Shown: positions 1 to 11,721 of the stretch, piece after piece
Numbering within the stretch: the stretch's first letter is position 1
Layout: every line of letters starts with the position of its first letter
NCBI GenBank assembly: GCA_031002005.1
Contig: JARYHS010013630.1
Coordinates: forward strand, 32,389,504 to 32,453,503
Origin: Vandiemenella viatica
Lineage: Eukaryota > Arthropoda > Insecta > Orthoptera > Morabidae
DNA: 64,000 bases
Reading direction: 5' to 3'
Program-made: the position numbers and the translations under genes
Notes under the pieces: generated by a model
The model's input: only the letters and a program-made list of their open reading frames with translations
Databases searched by the model: none
Told to the model about the DNA's origin: nothing

Positions 1-268
1 CTCACTTTGATAGGTTTTTTTTAAAGTTTGGATTGTTGTAAAAAAGAGGAATGTTTTTAATTTTTTTATTCAGGTCTATACTGAAACGATCAGATTGAAT
101 ATCTTGTTCTTACGTACATTACAAGAAATAAAAGACAATAACATTTTGATACGTAGTAAAATACTGCAATAACTTAGTTTTTTTAGATATTTTATAGATA
201 TTTTCTAAAAAAAATTACAATATCTTTAATTTCGTTAAACAAATAATTCTCAACTACTGATACACAAA

Positions 269-442
269 ACCGAGCGTGGTGAGTGAGTGGTAAGGTTCTA
301 GCCTCGCATTAGGGAGGACGCGGGTTCGAATCCCCGTCCAAGCATCCATTATTTAGGTTTTCCATGGTTTTCCTTGCTCCCAATTGTTTCATGCCTCTAA
401 TGACCTCAACGTCGATGAGGACTAGAGCAAAAGCAAAAAAAA
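269..442 (+). repeat. SINE-1, tRNA-derived SINE copy
   Basis: A tRNA-like head (CCGAGCGTGG, then a B-box GGTTCGAATCC at 323-333) is followed by the family body with CCATGGTTTTCC and an A-rich end. The same unit recurs about eleven times in this window in both orientations. The A and B boxes imply RNA polymerase III transcription, and spread must have depended on a partner LINE. The head is slightly diverged (GTGAGTGAGTGG in the D-arm region). Confidence 0.85.
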
Positions 443-1189
443 GGGGGGGGATACACACTACGCTAATTACAAAACCGTAAATAAAGAGCTTTTACTGCAC
501 TAAAAGTTTAAATTATTTAACGACACGCCTGAACTGATGACCAACTTGCAAACCATTGTCCTATCTCTCAGAATTCAAGATGTCAGTGCTAATTCCGCAG
601 TTACACAGAAGCCGTCCTTGAAAGTTTAGAATCTCACAAAAACAAGTTTAAAATATAATTATTTATAAAAAAAAATGAAGAGAAAATCCGTACGGTCACC
701 AAATAATATCATCAAAATGTTCTAAAATAAACGATAATCTATTAACTACTATGGCCCAAGCCACGTAGTCAGAGCCAAAAGCGGGAGTTTTGATTGCCTG
801 GGAGTTATAGTTTGTGCGGCGAGATGAAGGCGCGCTGTGGAATTAGGTCTGGTGCGTGGCGAAGCTCGTCAAAGCCGCCGCCAACAGGTCAGACGCCGCA
901 AAAGTGCGCGCCCGAACATCAACACGACGAAAACAGGTCACCGTGGTTTTCATTTCACACGCTATTTCGAATTTACAGTCAAACATTTTGATGGAGTAAA
1001 ACCGAAAAATAAAACAACATAATAAGCAAGGGCGCAAAAAATGCGGACTGAAGTCGAATTTTCGTCATTTCCTGTGTCAACCCGTGCTTTTCACATTCCA
1101 CTCTCCGAAACAAAAAACTGTAGCATCTTTTTCTGTCGTATCAAGAAAGAAATCATTTGTCATAATTAGATTTGTATAGAAAACTTCAT

Positions 1190-1445
1190 TTGACTTAAAA
1201 GGGGGAGGTTCGACAGTAGACGAGGAGCAAACAAAGGCCATGCTTTAATCTAGCGTTTCTTGCTCGTAGGGGGTTCGCGACAAGATTTCCGTAATGGCAG
1301 AGTGGCTATGTCATGCGTATAACACGCACAGTGGTGAATATTACTCATTGTTAAAAAAAAAGGTCGCAGTTTTTTCCGAAGGGGGTTCGTCAGCGCCTGG
1401 GACATTTTGCAGGGGTACCTGCCCTTAAAAGTTTGAGAAACACTG
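1190..1445. repeat. hAT-like non-autonomous element remnant
   Basis: The right edge reads AGTTTGAGAAACACTG, whose reverse complement starts CAGTGTTTCTCAAAC. This is the typical terminal sequence of many hAT MITEs. The interior has GGGGGTTCG-type blocks (about 1269 and 1381). The left terminus and a target-site duplication were not found, so the left boundary is a guess. Confidence 0.4.
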
Positions 1446-2536
1446 TTTTAATCCATACCAGCGAGTCCCTTCCGCACGATTTCAGAGATCCTCCAAGAGT
1501 ACCTTTCATTTTTCTTGTAGCAGCGTCAGCTGCATAATTACGCCGGAGCAAAAAAAAACGTTACGAATCTGAGAGGAGATACCGCATACGAGCAAGAGGG
1601 AATGTTAGGGTAGCGCTTAATACCCCGGAGGTCGTCTATTGATCTCCAGAGATAAATGTCTTCAGTTCCGTAGCCGACGCCTTCTAGGGAAATATCACGG
1701 TCAAAGTGCAAACCTAACAACTGCTAGCATAGTCTGCAAGTGACCGTCTTTGTATACAGTGGTCGTATGGCACGAGCTGTACAACATTACACCACACTAG
1801 GCGTTTCCTTATCGCATACGGCCATTTCCAAGCAGCCTCACTCAAACGGATTCGAATCACCCGAGACCCAACACTTTATCTGCTACCGTACATGGCCCAA
1901 TTGTGACTGTGGTTTAGAATTCTTCCCTCGATCTAATATTCTGTTCGCATCTCGCGATCTTCAGTATGTTCACTCATTAGTGATTAAGATATTGGAACCG
2001 AAGGTGTGGGGGGTGGAACGGGGTTGCGGAAGTAAATTTAGTGTAAGATGCAAATAAAGTCTGTCAGTGCCTCAATAGATTTAGGCATGGCACCAGCAGC
2101 GACAGTCAACACCTTAATCCTCGCGACACCTAGACACGTCAGAATAATCCTTCCGTAACAAATAAGAGATGTTGCTTTATACAAGTACCACAGAAAATGT
2201 TTCCTTTAAAAAGAGGAGAATAAATTTTTTACTAGAAGAAATATTAGAGATTTTGTCAAACTGTGTAGACATCAATACAAAATTCTCATGTCCAGTCGGA
2301 TGGCGTCGTAGAAACTGCTCACTCTACTATCTTCATCAAGTGTCAAGTAGCTTTTAGTTGTGTTTCTACGGCTGGACACCCGAGGAGATTACATTGCATC
2401 AATACGTCGATAAAGTCTCCACTTACACATGTATACACATCTATTGACCGTTTGCGTTAATTTTCAATATTTTACTATAAAACGGTCAAACTAGTGTATG
2501 CTTCTGCACAAAATAAATGTGAGGGTAGCTTCGACA

Positions 2537-2561
2537 GACTGTCTGTCTGTCTGTCTGTCTG
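2537..2561. repeat. CTGT microsatellite
   Basis: Five to six tandem CTGT units lie in otherwise single-copy-looking sequence. Confidence 0.9.
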
Positions 2562-3124
2562 CAATCACCGACGACAAGAGTCTTAACTCTCATCCTGCTA
2601 CAACTGCGGTCATTCAGAGTTTAGAATCTTTATTCGCATTAATATAATGTTTTCGAGTATCAAGCGGAATGGAGACGTTTCTGCATGATATTTCGGCGAT
2701 CCAATACTCTGTCGCCATCTTCTGAGGAAGTGCCTGAAGGACCTTCATGGCTGGTTGGTGCTTGCTAATCCAAAGCATTGTACTAGTTCCCAACGGCAGG
2801 AAACACTTCGTTCTCCAATTCACAATGCTTCGTACCTTTAGTTTGAATTGTCATTATGACCACTGGAAATTGGACTAAGTGTTCGATGAGGAATTTCGAA
2901 TCCTCCTACCCTTGCGTTCCGTCTTAGAACACGTATTGTTCAATACAGTTGAAGCAGATAGTGCTGCTCAATACTAGACCATTGCCTCGATTATCCGATT
3001 GTTCGAAAATATTTGGAGCTGTTAAAGGGACAAATACGATTATGAGTCAATTGTGGTCAATACGACAACAACTAAACGTAATATACTAAAGGGATTAGAA
3101 CATTATTCCTTTTTTTCCGGTTTC

Positions 3125-3300
3125 CAAGGACAAGAGACGACAAGTGGTAACGCTCAGGTGCGCCCTTCGCCTCACAATCCCGCGCGGCCATCCAGATTTC
3201 GGTTTTCCGAAAGGAATCAGAGCGAATTCCAGGATGGTTACCTCAAAATGCGAAATCCTTCCCGTTCCTTAAACCCTCGGCATATTTCCTGAGTTTAATG
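3125..3300 (+). repeat. SINE-1, highly decayed copy
   Basis: Fragments of the SINE-1 order are still visible: GTGGTAACGCTCAGG, CGGCCATCCAGATTT, GGTTTTCCG and CCTTCCCGTTCCTTAAACC. The B-box is degenerate. This is an old copy. Confidence 0.6.
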
Positions 3301-3859
3301 ACTTCGCCAAACAGTAAAACCCGGAGCAAAAAGTGTAGCTACAACTGGCAAAACAATTTCGTTCAAAATCCACGTGAAATTTAAACGTAAAGAAACGTGT
3401 CCAAAATTACGATTTGAGCTTAAACGAAGGTATATTAAACCCAAATGAAATGCTTCTTTATTTATCGATTGACTGCGGACTTCCTCCAATGACACAGAAG
3501 GTATTCTTCGAACTGAGGGTTCTACTCAACCTAATTTTCAGTCAGGGAACAACCCCAGATCACGTCATCTCCGGAGCTCTCCGTGAATCGCACCCTTCGC
3601 AGACCGGGAAAGAAAATAGGAAAATAGTGCGATAAGACGAGTAGGCTGCAGTAGTGAACGCGTGGATCTCACGGAACCCACGCGAGTAACTTATTGAGGA
3701 TTATTCAGGATAATTTACAAATCATACAAAATCTTACTGACGTAACATCAAAGTTGCACCCACGTCTCATACAGCCTGACCACCATATGTAATTACAGCA
3801 TGGTTTGGAACTCCTTTCAGCCTTGCCTACATTAAATTTATTTGTTAATAGAATTTAAA

Positions 3860-4580
3860 TTCAGCATTTTAGATAAGGTAGTAAACGGAATACTTCTTAT
3901 GATGAAAAATGTACTCTTCCAAGGAAGACGAACTGGGGTGGTTTCCCTCTGCCTTCCCCAGTGTGTGTTCGTATGTATTACTACAGGTGTGGGTGACTGT
4001 GATTGTGTTGTTCGAAATGAGAGAAGAAAGAAGGGAGAGGGTGAAGACACAAAAGGACCCAAACGTCCTGAACCGATGGACGAATCACATCAACAGTGCC
4101 GTTGGCCCTCACTTCCTTAGGGGGCATCCATAAATTGCGTGAGGTGTTTTTCCGCATTTCCTGACCCCCCCCCCCCCCTGGTGAGCTGGTGAGCTGGTCC
4201 GTGAGTCTCTCCCCCTAGAAATCGCCCTCACAACTTTTTGAGACTTACTTTATTTTTTTATTTATTTAGGTCTCACCCTTCCAAAAGCCGGTAACATCCC
4301 CACTTTTCGACGAAATATCCCCCTAAAATCGACTTTCGCGTCATTTTTAGACTTTATTTTTTTAGCTCTACAGTCCGACAAGTTTTCCAAAATCTCACGT
4401 GAGATTTCCCTAGCCCCCCCCCCCCCTCTGGTGAGATTTCGCTGGACCCCCCCCCTATTTACATCTCACGTAATTTATGGACGCCCGATTACGCAATGCG
4501 GAGAGGTTTGGGATTTAAAGCAGGACTTTGACCCACAATCTGGTGATTAGGAACTGCGCACCAACACCTCTGCTACCCTC
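3860..4580 (-). repeat. SINE-3 (second tRNA-derived family), split by a MITE
   Basis: Read on the minus strand from about 4580, a tRNA-like head shows GGTAGCAGAGGTGTTGG (A-box region) and GGGTCAAAGTCCTGC (B-box region). The body then resumes at 4119 after the MITE at 4120-4486 and runs down to about 3860 through TGGGGAAGGCAGAGGG. The tRNA resemblance is clear. The body is not shared with SINE-1 or SINE-2. Open frames across 3838-4133 are shadows of this repeat. Confidence 0.5.
4120..4486. repeat. MITE with GGGCRTCCATAAATTRCGTGAG termini
   Basis: The left end reads GGGGGCATCCATAAATTGCG and the right end, reverse complemented, GGGCGTCCATAAATTACG, so the element has imperfect terminal inverted repeats of at least 22 bp. 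Two long poly-C tracts follow CTGAC and CTAG near 4165 and 4415. It sits inside SINE-3. No clean target-site duplication can be read. A shorter relative lies at 61231-61350. The interior carries TTTTTTTAGCTCTAC, a module shared with other MITE families here. Confidence 0.75.
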
Positions 4581-4639
4581 CCTCCCTACCCCTAATCTTC
4601 TTCTTCCCTCCCCTCGCATTTATCCAGCATTGTAGGGTC

Positions 4640-6181
4640 TGCTTTACTACCCTTCTTCAATAAAAGCCGATCAGTCCTAAAGATGAAAATTTCTTCCATC
4701 ACCAAGACTCGACCCAGTTGACCCCGTATCAGCGCCGGATACAATCTCAGAGCCGCAACCAAGTGAGCCAACGATGCAAGTGACGACAGTATAGTGAAAT
4801 GAGGAGCCAGGTGCTACGGACTGTGAGAGACATGGTATCGTATCAAAATCAAACTTGAACCTGATGAGTTTATTGGTAATAAAGCCTGTTCTTCTCATTT
4901 GCCACGCTGTCTTACGCACTAAAGTAATCAAAATTACTTCTTCAACCTGTCACACAAACAAGGAGAAAACAAAACGAAATGTAATAATCAGGAGACGCAG
5001 TGGTACTTAACCCCCAACTTCATTCCACTCTCTCTCTTCGAAATCTGCGTTTCTATCAGAAGTCTGAAACGGCGTTTGACGGAACACTAAAGTTTGTTGC
5101 GTTAATTCCAGCCAGTAACAACACATAACATTCACTTGTATCAAGTAAAAAAAGAAAAATATCAAAAGCACTGTACACGAGTTTGTCATTGTGAAGTAAT
5201 TAACATTTTTGTTCTCCTTAAATAAGACACTCAATGTCAGAACTGTACTTGCCGTCTGTTGATTCATCACGTTTTCGTTCTTGCGCGATGTTGGGAACCG
5301 GTTCTGCAACCAGCCTCGGCGTTCTGGCCGCAATGCCTACGTTTCGTTGTAGCAGAATTCTAGGGCCTTCAGAACAGCGGGGATCTACCGCGCGTCGGGT
5401 TTACTGTGCAATAAAGCTTAACGACACAAGGACGATCGATAGGAAGCCATCGCTTTAATTAACTGCTTAATTACTGTCGTCTGTGATGTGAATACAATCA
5501 GCCCTGTGACCGACTGACCTTCAACAGTACGTTGAGCAGGGGTGTTTCACGACAGAGGCAGAAATAAAGCCTCTAGTATCCCGGGGTGACATTTCATTTA
5601 CTTCACAAACAAAAGACAACACTGCCTCCCAGATAAACGAATAGTGTTAATTGTAAAACAGAAAACTCATGAAAAAAAGACAATTGATTACCACAAGCAG
5701 CAAACGATGCATCACAGATCAGGTTTCATTATTAAAGTAAAAATAAGAAACCTGTGACTAACATTACGTGGTATAAATGAAACTCACAGCCATAAATAGC
5801 AAGAGACGAACGTTTTATTAAATGTATAGCAATTTAATAAAAAATATTCGTGAATATAATAAGTTGAAACCACAATCCTATCAAGCCAAAATTAGACACT
5901 ATTGTGCGATAGTCAAACCTGAATGCTTCACCCCAGAAAAGCAATAGAATGAAATGGAATTACAGAAATAAACTTAAATTTCTGAGATAAATCTTGGGAC
6001 CCAAGAAAGTAGCAAGAAATGAATTTATCTGCGCTTGAGTCCAAATTTAGAGCTATATGAAAGGTGTGCGAACATCTGAATCACTGTAGAGCCAGAGAAT
6101 GAAGACGTACTGGAGGACCAGCAACCGTGGAAGTTTTGTAATTGCAGCCCATACGTGGTTGAAACCACCCTAATAATAATA
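4640..6181. other. no gene recognised
   Basis: Neither strand shows a recognisable coding motif. The slightly GC-rich patch at 5270-5410 has no splice or domain signature that I can support. If the 10.66-11.21 kb gene runs leftwards, this stretch lies within its long first intron. Confidence 0.5.
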
Positions 6182-6417
6182 AACCGAGCGTGGCGGTGTA
6201 ACGGATAGCGTTCTGGCCTCGCATTCGGGAGGACGGCGGTTCGAATCCCCGTCCGGGCATCCAGATTTGGGTTTTCCATGGTTTCCCCAAATCACTCCAG
6301 GCAAATGCCGGGATGCTTCCTTCAAAAGGCCATGGCCGAATTCCTTCCCATTCCTTGCCCCCCATCCTTTCCCGTCTCTAAAGACCTCGATGTTAAAAAG
6401 AGACGTAAAGCAGTTAC

Positions 6418-6447
<30 letters not shown>
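6182..6447 (+). repeat. SINE-1, best-preserved copy with poly-A tail
   Basis: The head (CCGAGCGTGGCGGTGTAACG), the B-box GGTTCGAATCCC at 6238-6249 and the body with CCATGGTTTCCCC and CCTTCCCATTCC are complete. The copy ends in about 30 adenines (6418-6447). The long uninterrupted tail and intact boxes mark it as one of the youngest copies in the window and make it a good family reference. Minus-strand open frames at 6025-6460 are antisense shadows. Confidence 0.92.
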
Positions 6448-6451
<4 letters not shown>

Positions 6452-6723
6452 TAGATTCATTGAATTTCAAAACAATTATCAATTGCCAAAAATTAACAAG
6501 AATATAACTTTCAAAGAAATAAGATTTCGATGTCCACGAAAGCATGAAACTAATAAAGCCTGCGGTGAAAATTTCTCGCCACTGCGCAGACAAGAGGTTA
6601 TCAGTACTTTTTTGTCAAGTTGTTTCACGTGTTGCAATAAAGAACGTTAAGTATCAAATTGATCTGTGAACTAAATTTCTTTATACGTTTTGTTAAAGTA
6701 GAACATACATGTGTAACGATGAA

Positions 6724-8520
6724 ATGGATAAACTGGAATATCGAAAAGTCATAAAATTCTTAATACTGGACGGATTAGTGACAATGGAAATTCATCCAAA
6801 GTTTGTAAAGCTCCATAAGAAGTTAACAGTGAAGAAATAGATGACTAAATTTGAAACGTGAACGTACGTCGCTTGAAGGACAACCAAAAACTGGAACCGT
6901 AGACAAAAATATCGAGAAGATACACACACACTATGGTATACGCTCATCAGCGATTAAAGTTGTATGACATAGGTTGAGATCGCAGATGTATCAACTGAAT
7001 TGGTGGGCTACGGTATATCTTACATCAAGAATCAAATTTCACAAAGATTTGCAGTGGCGGCTGCCCAAACGCTGACAAAAAACACGCACACACAAATTCA
7101 AAAGAGAATTTCTCAACATTATTTGGACAGTTTTCAAAATAACCCCATAAAATTTGTGCGTCAATTCATTCCGATAGATGAGACGTGGGTCCACGTCTAC
7201 AAACTGAAACGAAACAGCAACCGAAACAGTTGGTGGAAGCTCCAGTAAGGTCGAAATCGATATCATCAGCAAGAAAGGTTGTGGCCAGTGTTTAATTTAA
7301 TTTAACTGTGGTGGAGCGCTCGCTCCGGTGGCAATTTCCATACACACCCATCCTTCCCCTTTCCCGTACATTCCTACTTTTGCCCTCTTTAAATTTCAAC
7401 TTTAAATTCTTTCAGCGTTTTTGGTAAATTATTCAATTCTCTTGATAACTTAATCAATCCCCGACCCCATTACCTACGAAAGAAAATTTTTCCACACCCT
7501 TGTGCCTGAAATCGAGTGCCAGCTTCTGATCATGGTCATATTTTTCCTTCCATGCAATACTTTTCATTCTTACACCAATATCTTTCCTCGCCTCATCACC
7601 AATATATGGTATGGTACGCCTTGTACACTCCCATCACCCTCTTCCTGTCTTCCAACGAATCCCATTCCAGTTCTTTTATCATATCGGTTACTGATTGTAT
7701 TATGCAGTGACTTACAGAGATAAATCCAGCAGCCCTTCTCTGCATCCCTCCAACTCCTGTATTTGATACCCAAAATGTGGGGCTCATATTACGCCACCAT
7801 ATTCAGGCAATGGTCTAACCAAAGTCTTGTAACCTAATTCCTTTACTTCTCTCATACATCCCCTCATGACCCTCTCCAACAAGTGCAGAATTTTGAAACC
7901 CTTTCCTACTAACTGTCCAATGTGTCCTGCCCAGTTGAGTTTGTTATCAAATTTTATTTCAAGGTATTTAGTTTTCAAGTCCTCAACAAGCAATTCTTTT
8001 CCTACCTTATAATCATAATCAACCTTTAATTTGTTTATCTGTGTTCCTAATAAGCTGACTTTTCTTTGCATTTATCTTTATCCCATGTTGGCCTACCCAG
8101 CTAAATATCCTGTCCAGATCACCCTGCAGTTGTTTACAGTCTTCTACAGTTTTTTTCAGATTCCAAAGCGATTCCTTTTATTGAATACTTTGAAAATGGT
8201 AAAACTAACACTGGCGGATGGAACGCAAGTCTACTGGACCAACTGAATGAAAAACTCGTCAGATGTAACATGCATTACAAAAGATAAAAAAAAAACCCTT
8301 CTTCCAGCAAGACAGCGCCCCTGGCAATGGGAAATCAGAGTTCTCAATTAAATTAAAAATTGTTGACTTTCAATCATTTCAAAATCTAAAGAAATTTGCG
8401 GCTGGAATATCAGATATAATGTCACGAAATGGTGTAAGTAATGTTATCGCTACCTGTTAGTTAAGAACAATTGAAAATAAGCAACTTTACTACAGAGGTC
8501 ATCTGAATTCTTCACTGTTA
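6724..8520 (+). pseudogene. mariner transposase relic (mariner-2), split by LINE-A
   Basis: From the ATG at 6724 the reading MDKLEYR..IKFL matches the N-terminus of mariner transposases (helix-turn-helix DNA-binding region). Further on, FVRQFIPIDETWVH (about 7156-7200) carries the first catalytic Asp in its DETW context. Coding similarity stops at 7293, where a LINE tail begins, and resumes at 8150 with FSDSKAIPFIEYFENGKT. FFQQDSAPGN near 8310 keeps the second Asp context. Many stops and frameshifts separate the pieces, so the copy is dead. Termini and TA duplication were not identified. The subfamily differs from the mariner at 31982-33139. Confidence 0.8.
7294..8149 (-). mobile_element. LINE-A 3' fragment inserted in mariner-2
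   Basis: On the minus strand, the C-terminal part of a LINE ORF2 is readable in pieces: LLVEDLKTKYLEIKFDNKLNWAGHI, LLERVMRGCM, LRPLPEYGG, AARF-like remnants and FRHKGVEKFSFVGNGV. A 3' UTR with CGCTCCGGTGGCAATTTCC follows, then an AATTTAATTTAA tail at 7291-7303. This downstream-of-RT order (xKYLxIxFDxKLxW, then LIRPxLEYG) is typical of the CR1/Jockey group. The copy is 5' truncated at about 8149. The flanking TTT runs at both junctions are compatible with a short target-site duplication. Confidence 0.8.
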
Positions 8521-8777
8521 ATTTTGCATAATTATTATCTCTCTTCTGTACTTCCAGTCTTCGAGGTAGAGATTATGCAAAAGTCATGAGAATATACTTA
8601 TATTTCAATACAAATAATTACGGTGACACTATTACCGCTATTCTCGTTACCCTCAGCGTTTTCCACAGACAGACCTGGTAATGCTGATCTCATTCTATGA
8701 TGGTAAGGCAAATATCACGAGGTCAGGATTCGCAGAGGTACAGCTCCTCACTCTCATTCAAACTCCGGCGCTAGAAA

Positions 8778-9086
8778 TGGAGCGTCCATAAACCACGTAG
8801 ATCCATTTTGGCCTTTTTTTCCCCTATTGATTCCAGAAGACATTTTGTACTGTTTTTCTCTTGTCAGAGTATCGTAAATTACATACGGAGTTTATTAAAT
8901 GACTGAAATAAATATTTACATGCTGTTTATTCTGAACCTCATTTTAAATGTGACAAATAATATGAATGAAAAGCTACGTAGCTTGGCTCGGAATCCCCCC
9001 CCCTTTTTCCACGTAGTCCAGCCTAGCTTTCCACCCAACCCCTCCCCTCCTACCTAGACCGAGCCACGTAGTTTGTGGACGCTCCC
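8778..9086. repeat. Harbinger-like MITE (MITE-P) copy 1
   Basis: Termini TGGAGCGTCCATAAACCACG and, reverse complemented, GGGAGCGTCCACAAACTACG form a TIR of more than 20 bp. The flanks are AAA on both sides (8775-8777 and 9087-9089), a 3-bp duplication. Two further copies lie at 38736-39119 and 62594-62936. A poly-C tract interrupts the interior (near 8995). Confidence 0.75.
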
Positions 9087-9089
9087 AAA

Positions 9090-10657
9090 GGAGGTGACAG
9101 TGTCAGCGCCACCCTCTGGCCAATCCTGCGGAACGAAAACGAAGTACTCAGAAGATATCGGTGATCTGATGAGAATCAACTAATAAGAGAAGATATTACT
9201 GTACAACAGTCAATTTGAATGACTACTGGCGATCCCGTACAGCAAAACTTAAAAAAAAATCAATTAATTACAGTGGACAGCAAAACTTAAAAATAATAAT
9301 AATTCCAATTCACTACAGTTGCTTTTAGAAGTGGGGATGGTGAATGGGCAATAACGAAATACAAACGACGAAGATTAAAATGAAATCAGTAATTTTGTTT
9401 ACGCATGTTCAGAAGGAAATTCATTGTATCCAGTACCGTAAGAAGTCGTCGATAAAAAAGTAAATACAGAAATTTATAAATCTTACATAACTTGAGAAAA
9501 TGCATAGCCTAGTCAAATAACAAAGTGACTTGGAACAAAGAAAAGAAAAAAAGGAAGAGACGTTTCGGTATCGTGTAAGCAACTTATGTAAAAGAGTAAA
9601 AATTATGAATAGCATTTACATGCAGTACAACATAAAAAACTGAAATACAGTATTTTCTTGTTTTCCCTGTGGCGAACTGAGCACTAAACATCTAACCTCA
9701 TGATAGCTGCCATAAACAAAGTCGAAAATATACTACTAACTTTCAAAGAATAAATTAATCTTTTTTATTTGTTTACACTGTCTAACCATGAGACGTCATC
9801 AGGTTTGTCAGCTTAAAAACTAGCGCGACGACAATGTAATTAATGCGACACGAGGTAACTAAGAAAAATACTGCTCTGTTCTGACAAAAAAACACGTAGT
9901 AAGAAAAACAAATAAAACTGGAATTTGTATCTGAAAACACAAATATTAACAACAGATTAAAACCACTGTATGTTGCTAACCACGATGAAAGTAGTTTAGT
10001 ATTTTACTCTGTATAACAAATCATACCTTATTCTTTCACAAAACACACTTTTTAAAAATACAGCAATGTTTTTCTTGTACTGCAGGCAAATCAAATATAT
10101 ACAATAACAAAAACCTGTGAATGTAAGAAACAGTACAGAAGTGGAAAGCTTGTGACAAAACCTGTGATTACATGTTTACCAATAAAAACATTTGTTTTAA
10201 TTAAAAACAGTAACTAGTACTATGAACTGTTGATTACTGAGTATTTTAAAGAAAATCTCTAAAAATAAAAAAACTCCAAACAGTGCTGATGAGAGAGGAA
10301 GGATAGAGTTCAGGACTCTTACACAGGGATGCACAAACACTGACACAGTCAGCTGTTTGGATGATATCTGTTTCTTGGCATTACTATATTGACACTATGC
10401 AACAGGGCCGCATTTAGGCTTTGTGGGCCCTTAGGCTACAGCCTAGGCAGCCTATGCTTATAAATAAAATGAAAATAGGGGGGGGGCGGGGGGGAAGAGA
10501 AAAATCTGTGCTTCAGCTGTATCAGCTATGTTGCAATTTAAGATAATGTTTCACAGTTCAAATATTGAAAAAAATACTAAAATTAAAAACTGTAAGAAAC
10601 TGATAATGCTGGTACAAATTGTCCACAACTGAGTGAAACATTATTCGCATCATGACA
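9090..10657. other. probable start of a long first intron; no exon recognised
   Basis: Sequence downstream of the minus-strand splice donor at 10663-10658. It is AT-rich and without coding motifs. A fragment near 10406-10500 (GGGCCGCATTTAGGC, then a G-tract) looks like the end of an unrelated MITE. Confidence 0.5.
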
Positions 10658-10663
10658 ACTTAC

Positions 10664-11211
10664 CTATCAGTGCTCCAGTAGTCCCTCTCTCTTGGCAGCA
10701 TTTCGTTGTCGATGACATCGATAAAGACATCATTTTTCTGGTGAATCCAAACGCTGGAATGGTTCTGAGAGCTACTGTCAGAAGCCTGTTCTGTCCTGTC
10801 ACAATCATGTCGTCTGTTTGTTTTCAAACAGAGAAACAGTTTGCTAAACAGACCCTGCGTCTCGCTCGGCACTATCAACAAAAAATCGGCAGATGAAACG
10901 TTCGCTGTGGTTTCTCTGAACACTCGAGTTGTTTGGTACAAAGCCCCGTTCTCCAGACACTCGTCTTTTTCTCCTGCCGGGAAAGGAGTTGCTCTGAATT
11001 CGACATCTGTGTACAGATCAGTTCCTCGTGCGAGCACACTGAATTGCAACACATCGCTGCCGTCCCAACTCGGCACGATACGCACACTTCGCACTAGCAC
11101 CGACTCCACCGCCGGTGCACGACCGGCGCACACGTTCACTTTACACGAGAACAAAACAATCAGAGTGCACAACAACTGTACCGGCCGTAACCAACAACAG
11201 CCCGCCGCCAT
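10664..11211 (-). CDS. first coding exon of a secreted or membrane protein; CNNM-like ectodomain (tentative)
   Basis: The frame starts at ATG 11211 (ATGGCGGC context) and gives 182 residues plus two bases, ending at an exact TAG|GTAAGT donor (GT at 10663); the stop just beyond lies in the intron. Residues 1-30 form a signal peptide with a hydrophobic core (VQLLCTLIVLF). The mature part is a beta-rich ectodomain with N-glycosylation sites at N104 and N150 and cysteines at 84, 128 and 137. The order FRATPF...C, SADFLLIVPS, LFLCLK, WIHQ (155-158) and a following LP recalls the extracellular N-terminus of CNNM/ACDP Mg2+ transport proteins (unextended in flies). That is inference from pattern, not a search. 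The DUF21 and CBS-pair regions expected downstream are not in this window, so the first intron would exceed 10 kb. An upstream in-frame ATG at 11352 is rejected because the TATA box lies between it and this start. The CpG-rich composition contrasts with the AT-rich surroundings. Alternative: another insect-specific secreted protein. Confidence 0.65.
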
Positions 11212-11223
11212 ACTGCGAGCAAC

Positions 11224-11258
11224 TGCACGCGAGCCACCTGGCGGTCGACTTTTATATA
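11224..11258 (-). promoter_or_regulatory. TATA box and initiator of the minus-strand gene
   Basis: On the minus strand CTATATAAAAG (TATA at 11258-11251) is followed about 34 bases later by GCAGTT, close to the arthropod initiator TCAGTY, with its A at 11224. The ATG lies only 13 bases further on, in an ATGGCGGC context like the core of the TISU element used by mRNAs with very short leaders. The surroundings are GC-rich. No transcript evidence is available. Confidence 0.6.
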
Positions 11259-11471
11259 GCGCTCGCGTCGCCGCGGCTCGATTCGCAAACAGCAGCGCGA
11301 ATGACGCGCCAGGTTCAAATGCAGGCGCCGCGCAGTGTGCTGAAAAACACACGGCAGCCAGTTAAATCAACAGACCAGGCTAAAACTGCTTCCAAAGTTC
11401 TGCTTTATTTATTCCTGTAGCCAACCGATTATACATGGGTTTTTTCCAGACTGCCAAAGAAAAATCAGCAC

Positions 11472-11638
11472 GGAGCTAGCTGGGTGATTGCTAATATTTG
11501 GCCTGGCATTCTCAAGGAAGAGGTTTTCGATCGCCGTCCGGCTATCCAGATTTTCTTTCTTCCATCGTTTCCCGATGGTTCCTTCATAAGGTTATAGCTG
11601 AATTCTTTCCAGTTCCTTTTCTTTTAAAATAAAAAAAC
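11472..11638 (+). repeat. SINE-1, decayed copy
   Basis: Recognisable pieces are GGTTTTCGATCGCCGTCCGG (B-box region), ATCCAGATTTTC, CGTTTCCCGATGG and TTCTTTCCAGTTCC, ending in an A-rich tail near 11638. Confidence 0.6.
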
Positions 11639-11721
11639 CGCTTTATTAAACACGTCTTTACGTTAGTGGTTAATTAAATTTGGTGCAAGTTGATAATATT
11701 GAAAAGGTTTCGTCAGATAAC

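Larger units (their letters stand above)
443..3124. other. no gene recognised; AT-rich intergenic or intronic sequence
   Basis: I see no conserved protein motif on either strand. Several open frames of 60-105 codons exist, for example 1740-2057, but they lack family motifs and consistent splice context. The stretch holds one hAT-like element end and a CTGT microsatellite, listed separately. Confidence 0.6.

Noticed and set aside
1740..2057. 105-codon frame
   Set aside because: No signal, domain or codon pattern; no splice context; surrounded by non-coding sequence.
6182..6260. Functional tRNA gene
   Set aside because: The tRNA-like head has a B-box, but its acceptor ends do not pair well and it is joined to a repeated body with poly-A, as in SINEs.
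11115..11420. Plus-strand frames of 101 and 174 codons over 10841-11420
   Set aside because: They are antisense to the signal-peptide exon; their openness follows from its high GC content and they show no motif.
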